The notes under the pieces were generated by a model. The model was not told the DNA's origin and did not search any database. It worked only from the letters and a program-made list of their open reading frames with translations. The translations under genes were made by a program, and so were the position numbers. A stretch of 18,878 bases of DNA, from positions 1 through 18,878 of the forward strand of contig CAMLOU010000082.1 in NCBI GenBank assembly GCA_946481735.1, in the 5' to 3' direction. The DNA is from an uncultured Cellvibrio sp. GTDB taxonomy: Bacteria > Pseudomonadota > Gammaproteobacteria > Pseudomonadales > Cellvibrionaceae. This document shows positions 1 through 7,900 of the stretch, piece after piece. How positions within the stretch are numbered: position 1 is the stretch's first letter; every line of letters begins with the position of its first letter.

Positions 1-52
1 GGGAGGCTCATGGACATAAGAATACGCTGCAAGGACGCAGACCTTTAAACCC

Positions 53-81
53 TTCAATGTCTGTAGCTGCACACCTATAAT
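53..81 (+). promoter_or_regulatory. Putative sigma70 promoter of the glycosyltransferase operon
   Basis: A perfect TATAAT -10 hexamer lies at 76-81, preceded after a 17-bp spacer by a weak -35 (TTCAAT, 53-58, three of six consensus positions). It would start transcription near 88, about 60 nt before the ATG at 150. It is the best promoter-like match ahead of the three-gene operon. The remainder of 1-149 holds no convincing gene. One open stretch, 1-48 ending in TAA, could be the tail of a gene outside the window, but it is too short to judge. Confidence 0.4.
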
Positions 82-149
82 GCCCGCACGCTTTTGACGG
101 GCATACGCATTCAGCGGCGCCCCCTTTTTGACGGACGCTGCTGTTATTT

Positions 150-1520
150 ATGTCCTATTACCCTGTTTCACACCCGGCGGCACCCGCTATCCAGGCCGCT
201 ACATGCGCTGTTAGCTCCGGCAGCCAATGCCTGCGTATCTGCCTGCTGGGATATCGCAGCCATCCCCATGTCGGCGGACAGGGCATTTACCTGCATTACC
301 TGAGCAAGGCGTTGGTTGACCTGGGGCATCAGGTGGACGTGATCTCCGGGCCGCCTTATCCCGAGCTCGATAGCCGAGTGAAATTAATCCGCTTACCCAG
401 CCTTGATCTCTATGCCGTAGAAAAACCTTTTCGCGCATTGCGCTGGCATCACTTGCGTTCGTTTACCGATGTGTACGAATGGTGGAGCAAGATCAGCGGC
501 AGCTTTGCGGAGCCTTATACCTTTGGTCGACGTCTGGTGCGTTATTTCCGCCAACAGCAAACGCACTACGACATCATCCACGATAACCAAAGCCTGTGTT
601 ATGGCCTGTTGACACTGCAGCAACGGGGATTGCCGGTGGTGGCGACGGTTCATCATCCGATTACGCGCGATCTGGAGCTGGCCTTGGCATCCGCCCAAAA
701 TCGTGGTCACCGCTGGTTGATCAAACGCTGGTATAACTTTTTGCCGATGCAGAAAAATGTGGTGCAGCAACTGCGGCATGTGATCACCGTTTCTGAACAA
801 TCGCGGCGCGACATCGCCGAGGCCTTTGCACGCCCGCCGCACAAAATCCAGGTGATTCCCAACGGCATTGATGTCGATATTTTTACTCCGCGCCCACAGA
901 TCCAACGCAACCCCTGGCAGCTGATGACCACGGCATCTTCTGATCAACCGTTAAAAGGCCTGTCAGTGTTGTTGCGGGCTCTGGCAAGATTGCGCGATAC
1001 CTATCCGCAAATTTCCTTATTGGTCATTGGTAAATTAAAACCGGACGGCGCGACCGAACGGGAACTGCATCAACTGGGTTTGCGCGACTGTGTGAAATTT
1101 ATTTCCGGCATAGGTGTTGAAGACATCGTTAACTTTTATGCCTCCTCCTGTATTGCGGTGGTGCCATCACTTTATGAAGGGTTTGGCTTACCAGCGGGCG
1201 AGGCGATGGCCTGTGGCATTCCTTTGGTGTGCAGCGATGGCGGCGCCTTACCCGAAGTGGTAGGCAAGGCCGCGCACCTGGTCAAAGCGGGTGATACAGA
1301 CGATTTATATCAGGCGCTCGACCATTTGCTACGCCACCCGGAGCAGCGCGAGCATCTGGGGCAACGGGGGCGCGAGCATATATTGCAGCAATTAAGCTGG
1401 CCCATCGTAGCGCAGCAAATGACCGCTTATTATCGCCAGATGTTGGGCCAGCACACCAACAGCGAGCTGACCACCGCCGTTTCCGCGCCGCCAACGGCAG
1501 AAGTTTATGCTAACGATTGA
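150..1520 (+). CDS. GT4-family glycosyltransferase (retaining, GT-B fold)
   Basis: Predicted cytoplasmic glycosyltransferase that moves a sugar from a nucleotide-sugar donor to an unknown acceptor. The N-terminal Rossmann half starts near residue 28 (RICLLGYRSHPHVGGQG), with the glycine loop GGQG at 42-45 typical of GT4 enzymes. The C-terminal half carries the donor-binding stretch YEGFGLPAGEAMACG with the EX7E pair E343 and E351, followed by GGALPEVVG. Length (456 aa) is normal for the family. The first 27 residues are an extra leader rich in Ala, Pro and Ser, yet no later in-frame ATG or GTG precedes the Rossmann strand, so 150 is kept as start. The ribosome site is poor: only GGAC about 14 nt upstream. 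The gene overlaps the next methyltransferase gene by 14 bp, so the two are translationally linked. Donor and acceptor sugars cannot be assigned; the family call is secure. Confidence 0.88.
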   Translation: MSYYPVSHPAAPAIQAATCAVSSGSQCLRICLLGYRSHPHVGGQGIYLHYLSKALVDLGHQVDVISGPPYPELDSRVKLIRLPSLDLYAVEKPFRALRWHHLRSFTDVYEWWSKISGSFAEPYTFGRRLVRYFRQQQTHYDIIHDNQSLCYGLLTLQQRGLPVVATVHHPITRDLELALASAQNRGHRWLIKRWYNFLPMQKNVVQQLRHVITVSEQSRRDIAEAFARPPHKIQVIPNGIDVDIFTPRPQIQRNPWQLMTTASSDQPLKGLSVLLRALARLRDTYPQISLLVIGKLKPDGATERELHQLGLRDCVKFISGIGVEDIVNFYASSCIAVVPSLYEGFGLPAGEAMACGIPLVCSDGGALPEVVGKAAHLVKAGDTDDLYQALDHLLRHPEQREHLGQRGREHILQQLSWPIVAQQMTAYYRQMLGQHTNSELTTAVSAPPTAEVYAND

Positions 1521-2238
1521 TTTCAAATACTTTCCGTTGCTACCCGGCGAGCACGTGTTGGACGTCGGGTGCGGCGAAGGCCGGCACGTGATCAATGCCT
1601 ACCTGCACGGCGACGTAACAGCCATCGGCATCGATCTGAATCCCGATGATTTGCACATCGCACACCAACGTTTTATACCGTTTTCACAACCGGACAATCC
1701 GCAGAAACATTTTGCCTTGCAGGTGGCCGATGCCACGCGCCTGCCTTTTGCGGATCACAGTTTTGATAAAATTATTTGCAGCGAAGTGCTTGAACATATT
1801 CACGATTACGAAGCCGTGCTGCGCGAGATTCGCCGCGTGTTAAAACCCAAGGGTTTACTCGCGATCAGCGTGCCGCGTTACTGGCCGGAAAAAATTTGCT
1901 GGCAACTCAGTCGCGCTTATCACGACGTGGAAGGTGGTCATATCCGCATCTTTAAAGCGGCGCACTTGCGCCGCGTTGTGGAAACGCACAACATGCAATT
2001 TCTCCACCGCCATTGGGCTCATGCGTTGCACTCGCCTTTCTGGTGGCTGAAATGTTTATGGTGGGACAAACAGGATGACTCGCGCCTGATAAAACTCTAC
2101 CATCGCCTGCTGGTGTGGGACTTGATGCAGCGCCCCTGGCTGACCCGCACCCTTGAAAAATGTTTGAACCCGCTGTTGGGAAAAAGTGTGGTGATGTACT
2201 TTCAACACGGCGCAACAGACAAGGCTAACAAATCGTGA
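1507..2238 (+). CDS. Class I SAM-dependent methyltransferase
   Basis: Predicted soluble methyltransferase of 243 aa using S-adenosylmethionine. Motif I is VLDVGCGEGRH (residues 17-27), the acidic residue after strand beta2 is D43 (GIDL), the adenine-binding acidic position is D75 in ADATRLPF, and motif IV/post-IV reads CSEVLEHI (91-98), followed by a REIRRVLKPKG helix-turn (106-115). This is the Methyltransf_11 pattern of small-molecule or sugar O/C-methyltransferases. The C-terminal 100 residues are rich in Trp, His and Leu and probably shape the acceptor pocket or touch the membrane. The gene begins 14 bp inside the glycosyltransferase gene, and its TGA stop overlaps the GTG start of the third gene, so the operon is tightly coupled. 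The acceptor is unknown; by context it is the glycosylated product of the operon. Confidence 0.87.
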   Translation: MLTIDFKYFPLLPGEHVLDVGCGEGRHVINAYLHGDVTAIGIDLNPDDLHIAHQRFIPFSQPDNPQKHFALQVADATRLPFADHSFDKIICSEVLEHIHDYEAVLREIRRVLKPKGLLAISVPRYWPEKICWQLSRAYHDVEGGHIRIFKAAHLRRVVETHNMQFLHRHWAHALHSPFWWLKCLWWDKQDDSRLIKLYHRLLVWDLMQRPWLTRTLEKCLNPLLGKSVVMYFQHGATDKANKS

Positions 2239-3302
2239 ACGAATTATTATTGAGCAAAGGATTTTTCCCCGAGTCGCTATTGCGGCCCACGGTGAATTAC
2301 ATTGTGCAAACCCAGTTACCCAACGGCTGCATCCCCTGGTTCTCTAACGGCAAAGCCGATCCTTGGGATCATATTGAAGCCGCCATGGGGCTCACCATCG
2401 GCGGCGAACATGCGCGAGCGCAACGCGCCTATCGCTGGCTCGCTGAAGAACAATTACCGGACGGCAGTTGGTGGGCCAATTACTACGCCGATCAGCCGGT
2501 GGATCGCAATCATCGCGAAACCAATTTTATCGCGTACATCGCTACCGGGCTTTGGCATTATTTTCTGGTCACAGATGACAAAGCGTTTCTGGTTGAACTC
2601 TTTTCCTGTGTTGAACGAGCCATTGATTTTGTCCTGCGCTATCAATCGCCCACCGGCGAAATCTATTGGGCCGTAGCGGAAGACGGCGCGCCCAAAAAAG
2701 ACGCGTTGATTACCGCCTGCGCGTCTATCTACAAAAGCCTCGATTGCGCCAATGCTATCGCCGACACCCTGGCTATCACCAAACCGGCTTGGCGTAAAGC
2801 ACAAACCCGCCTGGGCAAAACCCTGCGCGAACACCCGGAATGTTTTGACCGCACCTGGGAAAGTAAAGAGCGTTTTTCCATGGACTGGTTTTACCCGATC
2901 CTCACCGGTGTTATCAGCGGCAAAGCGGCACAACAACGCATCGATAAAAAGTGGGTTCTATTTGTTGAAAACAATATCGGTTGCCGCTGCGTAAGCGACG
3001 AACCCTGGGTAACCGTAGCGGAATCCTGCGAATTAACCCTGGCGTTACTCGCCGCTGGTGACCACGCCCGCGCACTGCATTTATTCAGTTGGTTGCATCA
3101 ATTTATGGATGAGGATGGGGGTTATTGGACGGGCTATAACTTTCGTGACAAGGTGATTTGGCCGAAGGAAAAAACTACCTGGACGGCGGGGGCCATTTTG
3201 TTGGCGGCGGATGCATTAATAAAACACACTGGGGCGGCTCGTTTGTTTACCCAAGCCATTGAGATTTCAAATACGATTGAAAATAATTTTTTGCAGAAAT
3301 AA
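2235..3302 (+). CDS. Alpha/alpha-toroid protein (prenyltransferase/six-hairpin-like), third gene of the GT operon
   Basis: A 355-residue protein without signal peptide, built of repeated helical hairpins with recurring Gly-Asp-Gly-(Ser/Gly)-(Trp/Tyr) turns. Visible are QLPNGCIPWF (27-36), QLPDGSWWANYY (73-84), QSPTGEIYWAV (137-147) and MDEDGGYWTGYNF (291-303). This periodicity is shared by prenyltransferase/squalene-cyclase repeats and six-hairpin glycosidases. The DXDD acid motif of class II terpene cyclases is absent. Clustered acidic and aromatic residues (DPWDHIE 42-48, SMDWFYP 215-221, DEPWVTVAESCE 255-266) look more like a carbohydrate-processing or carbohydrate-binding cavity, which is inference. 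Start is GTG at 2235, sharing GTGA with the upstream stop; AAGG at 2221-2224 is a possible ribosome site. It ends 37 bp before a large palindrome. Automated pipelines would probably call it a prenyltransferase; I would not assign that activity. Confidence 0.72.
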   Translation: MNELLLSKGFFPESLLRPTVNYIVQTQLPNGCIPWFSNGKADPWDHIEAAMGLTIGGEHARAQRAYRWLAEEQLPDGSWWANYYADQPVDRNHRETNFIAYIATGLWHYFLVTDDKAFLVELFSCVERAIDFVLRYQSPTGEIYWAVAEDGAPKKDALITACASIYKSLDCANAIADTLAITKPAWRKAQTRLGKTLREHPECFDRTWESKERFSMDWFYPILTGVISGKAAQQRIDKKWVLFVENNIGCRCVSDEPWVTVAESCELTLALLAAGDHARALHLFSWLHQFMDEDGGYWTGYNFRDKVIWPKEKTTWTAGAILLAADALIKHTGAARLFTQAIEISNTIENNFLQK

Positions 3303-3339
3303 TCAACTTTCAAGTGTGGACCTTGTAGTCCGTTTGTCA

Positions 3340-3429
3340 TTAGGGCAAGGGTTTCGAAAACGCATGAATACATCCCTGTAGCTCCTTCAATTCATCCCTG
3401 AATTGAAGGTTTCGAAACCCTTGCCCTAA
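3340..3429. repeat. Compound palindrome with nested hairpins, likely transcription end and/or interspersed repeat
   Basis: Perfect 20-bp inverted arms, TTAGGGCAAGGGTTTCGAAA (3340-3359) and its exact complement (3410-3429), enclose 50 bp. Inside is a second perfect 10-bp hairpin, CCTTCAATTC (3384-3393) and GAATTGAAGG (3400-3409) with a 6-nt loop, abutting the right outer arm directly. The octamer CATCCCTG occurs twice within it (3371-3378 and 3393-3400). It sits between two convergent genes (stops at 3302 and 3500), so it could end transcription from both sides, although no T-run follows. The exact, elaborate symmetry is more than a terminator needs and suggests a mobile or repeated palindromic unit. 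Confidence 0.8.
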
Positions 3430-3499
3430 CGCCAAACTCACATAGTGCGAACGTCAATTTTTAGTCTTACAAGCCAGCAACTTGGTTATTTAAGGTGAG

Positions 3500-3991
3500 T
3501 TACTTAGTCACAGGTGTTCTCGGCGTTTCATTAACCGCCATAAAACGAATCGCCATGGGGTAATTGCGAATCACGCCGTCTTTCGCATTGATTGCGCCCA
3601 TAACCGTGAAGATGATTGAGCAGACGATCAATGCCATCAACAGGAAGACACCCACTACAATCACCATCAGGATGATGCAACCAATCGTGTAGATAAAGGC
3701 GCTGATAATCCAGTTAAAAATCACCCGCCCCTGTTGATCAATATAGTCATCATCCTTTTTCGTCAGCCACATAATCAACGGCACAACCCAGCCCAGCACC
3801 GGTAGAAAAATGCAGCAAAATTGCGAGAAGTGCATGATCATGCTGTAGTTGCGGCTATCCATATTACTTAGATCAAAAGACTGCACCGGTTTGTCTTCCA
3901 GCGCCTGGGCTTTGCCTTTCTGGAATTCTTCTTCGGTAATAATCCCCTTTTCTTTCAACTCATTCAGCTTTTCTATCTTGTCGAGATCCAT
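3500..3991 (-). CDS. SHOCT-DUF4870 small membrane protein
   Basis: Inner-membrane protein of 163 aa with unknown function. Residues 3-31 (DKIEKLNELKEKGIITEEEFQKGKAQ region) form a SHOCT-like two-helix motif, which in most proteins is C-terminal but here leads. Residues about 48-150 match the DUF4870/Tic20-like pattern: a hydrophobic segment FCCIFLPVLGWVVPLIMWL, a short charged loop KKDDDYIDQQGR, then two long hydrophobic helices. The conserved QGR..FNW element is clear (Q86-W93 region). Start ATG at 3989-3991 has a strong AAGGAG (3997-4002 on the reverse strand) 5 nt away. It lies downstream of the XRE regulator gene on the same strand with a 38-bp gap and may be co-transcribed with it. Confidence 0.82.
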   Translation of the reverse strand: MDLDKIEKLNELKEKGIITEEEFQKGKAQALEDKPVQSFDLSNMDSRNYSMIMHFSQFCCIFLPVLGWVVPLIMWLTKKDDDYIDQQGRVIFNWIISAFIYTIGCIILMVIVVGVFLLMALIVCSIIFTVMGAINAKDGVIRNYPMAIRFMAVNETPRTPVTK

Positions 3992-4029
3992 AGTGGCTCC
4001 TTGTTGTCGGGAGTGAACCGGGCAGCGGT

Positions 4030-4764
4030 TTACATCCGTCGGTATTTAAACAGCTGTTCGTATTGCCAGTTGCGCAAGGCAAGCACCAGAGTGTAACCCT
4101 GCCGTTCGGGCAACGCCAGACCGGCGTCGGCGTTATTCAGTTGATCGAATTCCCGCGCCAGCCGTTCGATTTTTTTCTGCAACTCGCCATTGGATTGCGC
4201 CGATAACATACCGTTCAACACCACCAACCGGTGGTCGGGTTTATCGAACTGTGCCTGGAATAATTCTTTTTCAATGGTGTCGAGGAAGAAGCGTTGAATG
4301 GGGCCGTTCTTGCGCCAGCTGAAGTTGGGCGCGACCAACAATTTGATGCGGTTTTTGGGCAACAACTCGATGATCTTCAACCGATCCAGGCGCGCCAGTT
4401 TTTGCACGCATTCGTGTTCGGTGAAGGTGTAATGGCGCAGCATGTCTTCCAGAGTCCAACGGTTGAGCACGCACACGGTGATGATCAGGAAACCGGGGTC
4501 GCGCACAATTTCTTCTTCCTGCTCCTCACTCAGCTCCTGCAAGCGCGCTTGCCGCTCCACCATGAGTTGCACCAGGTCGGAGATTTCCATTCCCATCATC
4601 AGGCATACTTGCTGGATTTGTTGCAGGCTGAAGGTGCGGCTGCTGAACAGGCGTTTGATTGAGGCTTCTGATAAGTCCATCGCCTGGGCGACGTCGCGGT
4701 ATTTGAGGTTGTGGGATTTCAGGGCGGATTTGAGGGTCTCCACCAGGGCGTCGACTTGAGCCAT
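4030..4764 (-). CDS. XRE-family helix-turn-helix transcriptional regulator
   Basis: Predicted DNA-binding regulator. I place the start at 4764 (MAQVDALVETLK, 244 aa): GGAG lies 6 nt before that ATG, while the upstream in-frame ATG at 4785 has no ribosome site and falls inside a palindrome. Residues 17-66 form a Cro/C1-type HTH (NLKYRDVAQAMDLSEASIKRLF, then SLQQIQQVCLMMGMEISDL). The remaining 170 residues include a charged linker ELSEEQEEE and a basic region KNRIKLLVAPNFSWRKN, with no enzyme motif seen. It is divergent from the LplT-PlsC-Aas fusion, 137 bp apart, which makes that gene and its own promoter the obvious targets. A lipid or acyl ligand would fit but is inference. Confidence 0.85.
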   Translation of the reverse strand: MAQVDALVETLKSALKSHNLKYRDVAQAMDLSEASIKRLFSSRTFSLQQIQQVCLMMGMEISDLVQLMVERQARLQELSEEQEEEIVRDPGFLIITVCVLNRWTLEDMLRHYTFTEHECVQKLARLDRLKIIELLPKNRIKLLVAPNFSWRKNGPIQRFFLDTIEKELFQAQFDKPDHRLVVLNGMLSAQSNGELQKKIERLAREFDQLNNADAGLALPERQGYTLVLALRNWQYEQLFKYRRM

Positions 4765-4777
4765 AAGAAACTCCGGG

Positions 4778-4796
4778 GGTATCATTAAACGATACC
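4778..4796. promoter_or_regulatory. 19-bp operator-like palindrome between XRE gene and acyltransferase fusion
   Basis: GGTATCATTAAACGATACC reads as an inverted repeat with hexamer arms GGTATC/GATACC; inside the 7-bp spacer two more base pairs match and only one is broken. It lies 13 bp upstream of the preferred XRE start codon and about 105 bp upstream of the fusion gene. A dimeric XRE regulator bound here would block its own transcription and could affect the divergent promoter. Assignment as the XRE operator is inference from symmetry and position. Confidence 0.5.
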
Positions 4797-4802
4797 GCTG
4801 AG

Positions 4803-4810
4803 TCTATACA
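4803..4810. promoter_or_regulatory. Possible overlapping divergent -10 elements
   Basis: TCTATACA contains TATACA (4805-4810) as a -10-like hexamer reading toward the fusion gene and, on the other strand, TATAGA (4803-4808) reading toward the XRE gene. Neither has a convincing -35 at 16-18 bp. If either is used, the 19-bp palindrome at 4778-4796 would overlap the -35 zone of the rightward promoter and the start-site zone of the leftward one. Confidence 0.25.
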
Positions 4811-4901
4811 GCGCAACATGGAATGCAAAGGTCGAAGATAAAAATACAGTCTGGCAGAGTGCTGCTGTCTCAACGCCACACCTTCATAAAAAGGAATATG
4901 T

Positions 4902-7900
4902 ATGTCACAGCTCGTCAAGATCCGCGGATTTATCCCGTACTTGCTGGTGGTTTTCCTCAACGCCTTTGTGGATCTCGGCCACAAGATCGTTATTCAGAAC
5001 ACGGTGTTTAAAGTCTATGACGGCCAACAGCAGATCATCCTCACCGCGATTGTCAATGCGCTGATCCTGCTGCCGTTTATCCTGCTGTTTTCGCCCGCCG
5101 GTTTTTTCTCGGATCGTTTTCCCAAGAATAAAGTCATGCGTTTCAGCGCCTGGGCCGGTGTTGCTATTACTTTGATGATCACCGCCTGTTATTACGCCGG
5201 CTGGTTCTGGGCGGCGTTCAGTCTGACCTTTCTGCTCGCCATCCAGAGCGCCATCTACAGCCCGGCAAAATACGGCTACATCAAAGAGCTGGTCGGTACT
5301 GAACGCCTGGCCCATGCCAATGGTGCGGTACAAGCCATTACGATTGTGGGTATTTTGTTAGGCACCTTTGTGTTTTCCGGCTTGTTCGAAATTCTGCTAC
5401 TGGAGCGCAGCACAGCCAACACCACCGCCATATTGGAACGCATTGCGCCGCTAGGTTGGCTGCTGGTGTTGTTGGCCAGCATTGAATTGGTGTTGAGTTA
5501 CCGATTGCCACAACAGTCACGCCCCGACGCACAAAAAACGTTTTCGGTTTCGCGTTATGTGAAGCTGGATTACCTGCAACAAAACCTGCGCGCGCTGCGC
5601 GGTCGCCCGGTAATCTGGTTGTCTATTGTCGGGCTTTCCACCTTCTGGGCCATCTCACAAGTTTTGCTTGCCGCCTTTCCTGATTTTGCTGAAACACGCC
5701 TGGCCGAAACCAATACACTGGTGATTCAGGGGCTGCTTGCCTGTAGCGGGTTAGGCATTATGATCGGCGCAATCCTCGCTGGCCGTTTCTCGCAAAAGCA
5801 TATCGAGACCGGACTCATTCCGCTCGGTGCTCTGGGCATCGCCATTACCCTGGCGCTTTTGCCTACGCTCGATTCCTATACTGCCCTGGCTTTTAATTTT
5901 ACGGTGCTGGGGATGATGGGCGGCTTGTTTATGATTCCACTCAACGCGTTGATTCAATATCACGCCAAGGAGCAGGAACTGGGGACGGTATTGGCCGGTA
6001 ATAACTGGGTGCAGAATGTCACCATGCTCAGTTTCCTGGGCCTTACCGTCGCCTTTGCGTATTTCGGTTTTAACAGCGCGATGCTGCTCGGGTTATTAAC
6101 GGTAGTGGCGATCATCGGTACCGGCTATACGGTAAAACAATTACCCCATTCGTTTGTGCGTTTTTTGGTGAGTTTGTTGTTCAAACACCGCTATCGCATT
6201 GATGTGTTGCATTTTGATCATTTACCGGCGCGCGGCGGGGTGTTACTGCTGGGCAATCACATCAGCTGGATTGATTGGGCATTAGTCCAAATTGCCTGCC
6301 CACGTCCGGTTCGCTTTGTCATGCAACGGGAAATTTATAACCGCTGGTACCTGAAACCCTTGCTGAGCCGTTTGGGCATGATTCCGATTTCCTCCGGCAA
6401 CAGCAAAGAAGCGCTTACGCGTATTAATGAATTGTTGCGCAACGGCGAAGTAGTGTGTTTATTTCCCGAAGGCGCCATCAGCCGCAATGGTCATTTAGGT
6501 AAATTCCACTCTGGCTACGAGCGCACGACAGAAGGCGTGGAGAATGCGGTGATCGTGCCATTTTATTTGCGCGGTTTATGGGGCAGTGCGTTTTCGCGCT
6601 CAGCCGGAAAATTGCGCGATGAAACTTCGTTACTGGATCGCAGCCTCGGCAACCGCCGCGACATTATTGTCGCCTTTGGTAAACCCTTGCCTCTCACCAC
6701 CAAAACAGCAGAGCTCAAGCAAAAGGTATTCGAGCTTTCTGTCGATGCCTGGGAAGAACACACCCACAACCTGGACCCGCTGGCCTTAACCTGGCTGAAG
6801 ACAGCCAAGCGCAATCGCTTCCAACATTTTATGGTGGATGGCGAAGGCACGACCTTCAGTTACGGCCGTACCCTCGCCGCAACCCTGGCCTTTGCCAAAG
6901 CCATGCGCCGCCACACCAGCGATGACAATGTCGGCTTGGTATTGCCGGCCTCCAGCGCGAGTCTGATCAGCAATATGGCAGTGTTATTGAACGGACAAAC
7001 CACCGTGAATATCAACTACACCAGCAGCGTCGGCGCGGTACAGGCAAGTTTGCGCACCGCCGCTATCAGGACCGTGTTTACCTCGCGTCGCTTTATGGCC
7101 AAGCTGGAACAACGCGGCATCGCGATAGAAACCATGTTGGCTGATGCGCAAATTATTTTTCTTGAAGACGTAAAAGCTGCGTTAAGCAAAGGGGATTTAC
7201 TGCGCGCTATGTTGTTCTCATTGTTGCCTGCCAACGTCATTTATTGGCTATTGGGCCGACAACGCCAACTGGATGACCCCGCTGCGATTTTATTCAGTAG
7301 CGGCAGCGAAGGCACACCCAAAGGTATCGTGTTGAGCCACCGCAATATCATTGCCAACTGCAAACAGATCAGCGATGTGCTGGATACGCGCAAGCACGAC
7401 GTATTTATGAATTCATTGCCGCCGTTTCATTCGTTTGGTTTAACGGTCACCACCATGATGCCCATGCTCGAAGGTATTCCCGTGGTCTGCCATCCCGACC
7501 CAACCGACGTTGTCGGTATCGCCAAAGCCATAGCCCGCTACCGCGCCACTGTTTTATGCGGTACTGCCACCTTCCTGCGTTTGTACACACGCAACAGTAA
7601 AGTTGAGCCGCTGATGCTCGACTCGCTGCGCATCGTCGTTGCCGGTGCTGAAAAATTGCAGGAGCGGGTGCGCAGTGAATTTGAAATGAAGTTCAATAAA
7701 AAAATCTTTGAAGGCTATGGCACCACTGAAACCACACCGGTTATCAGCGTTAACATTCCCGATATGCTGGATACGGTGTACTGGAAACTGCAAAAAGGCA
7801 ATCAGCCCGGCACCGTCGGCATGCCTTTACCGGGTAGCAGTATTCGCATTGTCGATCCCGATACTCTCGACACATTACCGCAAGGTGAGGATGGATTGAT

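Noticed and set aside
94..303. Short ORF overlapping the start of the glycosyltransferase gene.
   Set aside because: No ribosome site or protein-like features; it is in another frame of the GT gene, and the GT frame continues with clear motifs.
2235..3302. Calling the toroid protein a squalene/terpene cyclase.
   Set aside because: The class II cyclase DXDD motif is absent; only repeat-like QxxxGxW turns are shared.
4765..4785. Longer start of the XRE regulator at 4785 (MIPPEFL extension).
   Set aside because: No ribosome site; the ATG lies within the palindrome, while GGAG precedes the ATG at 4764.
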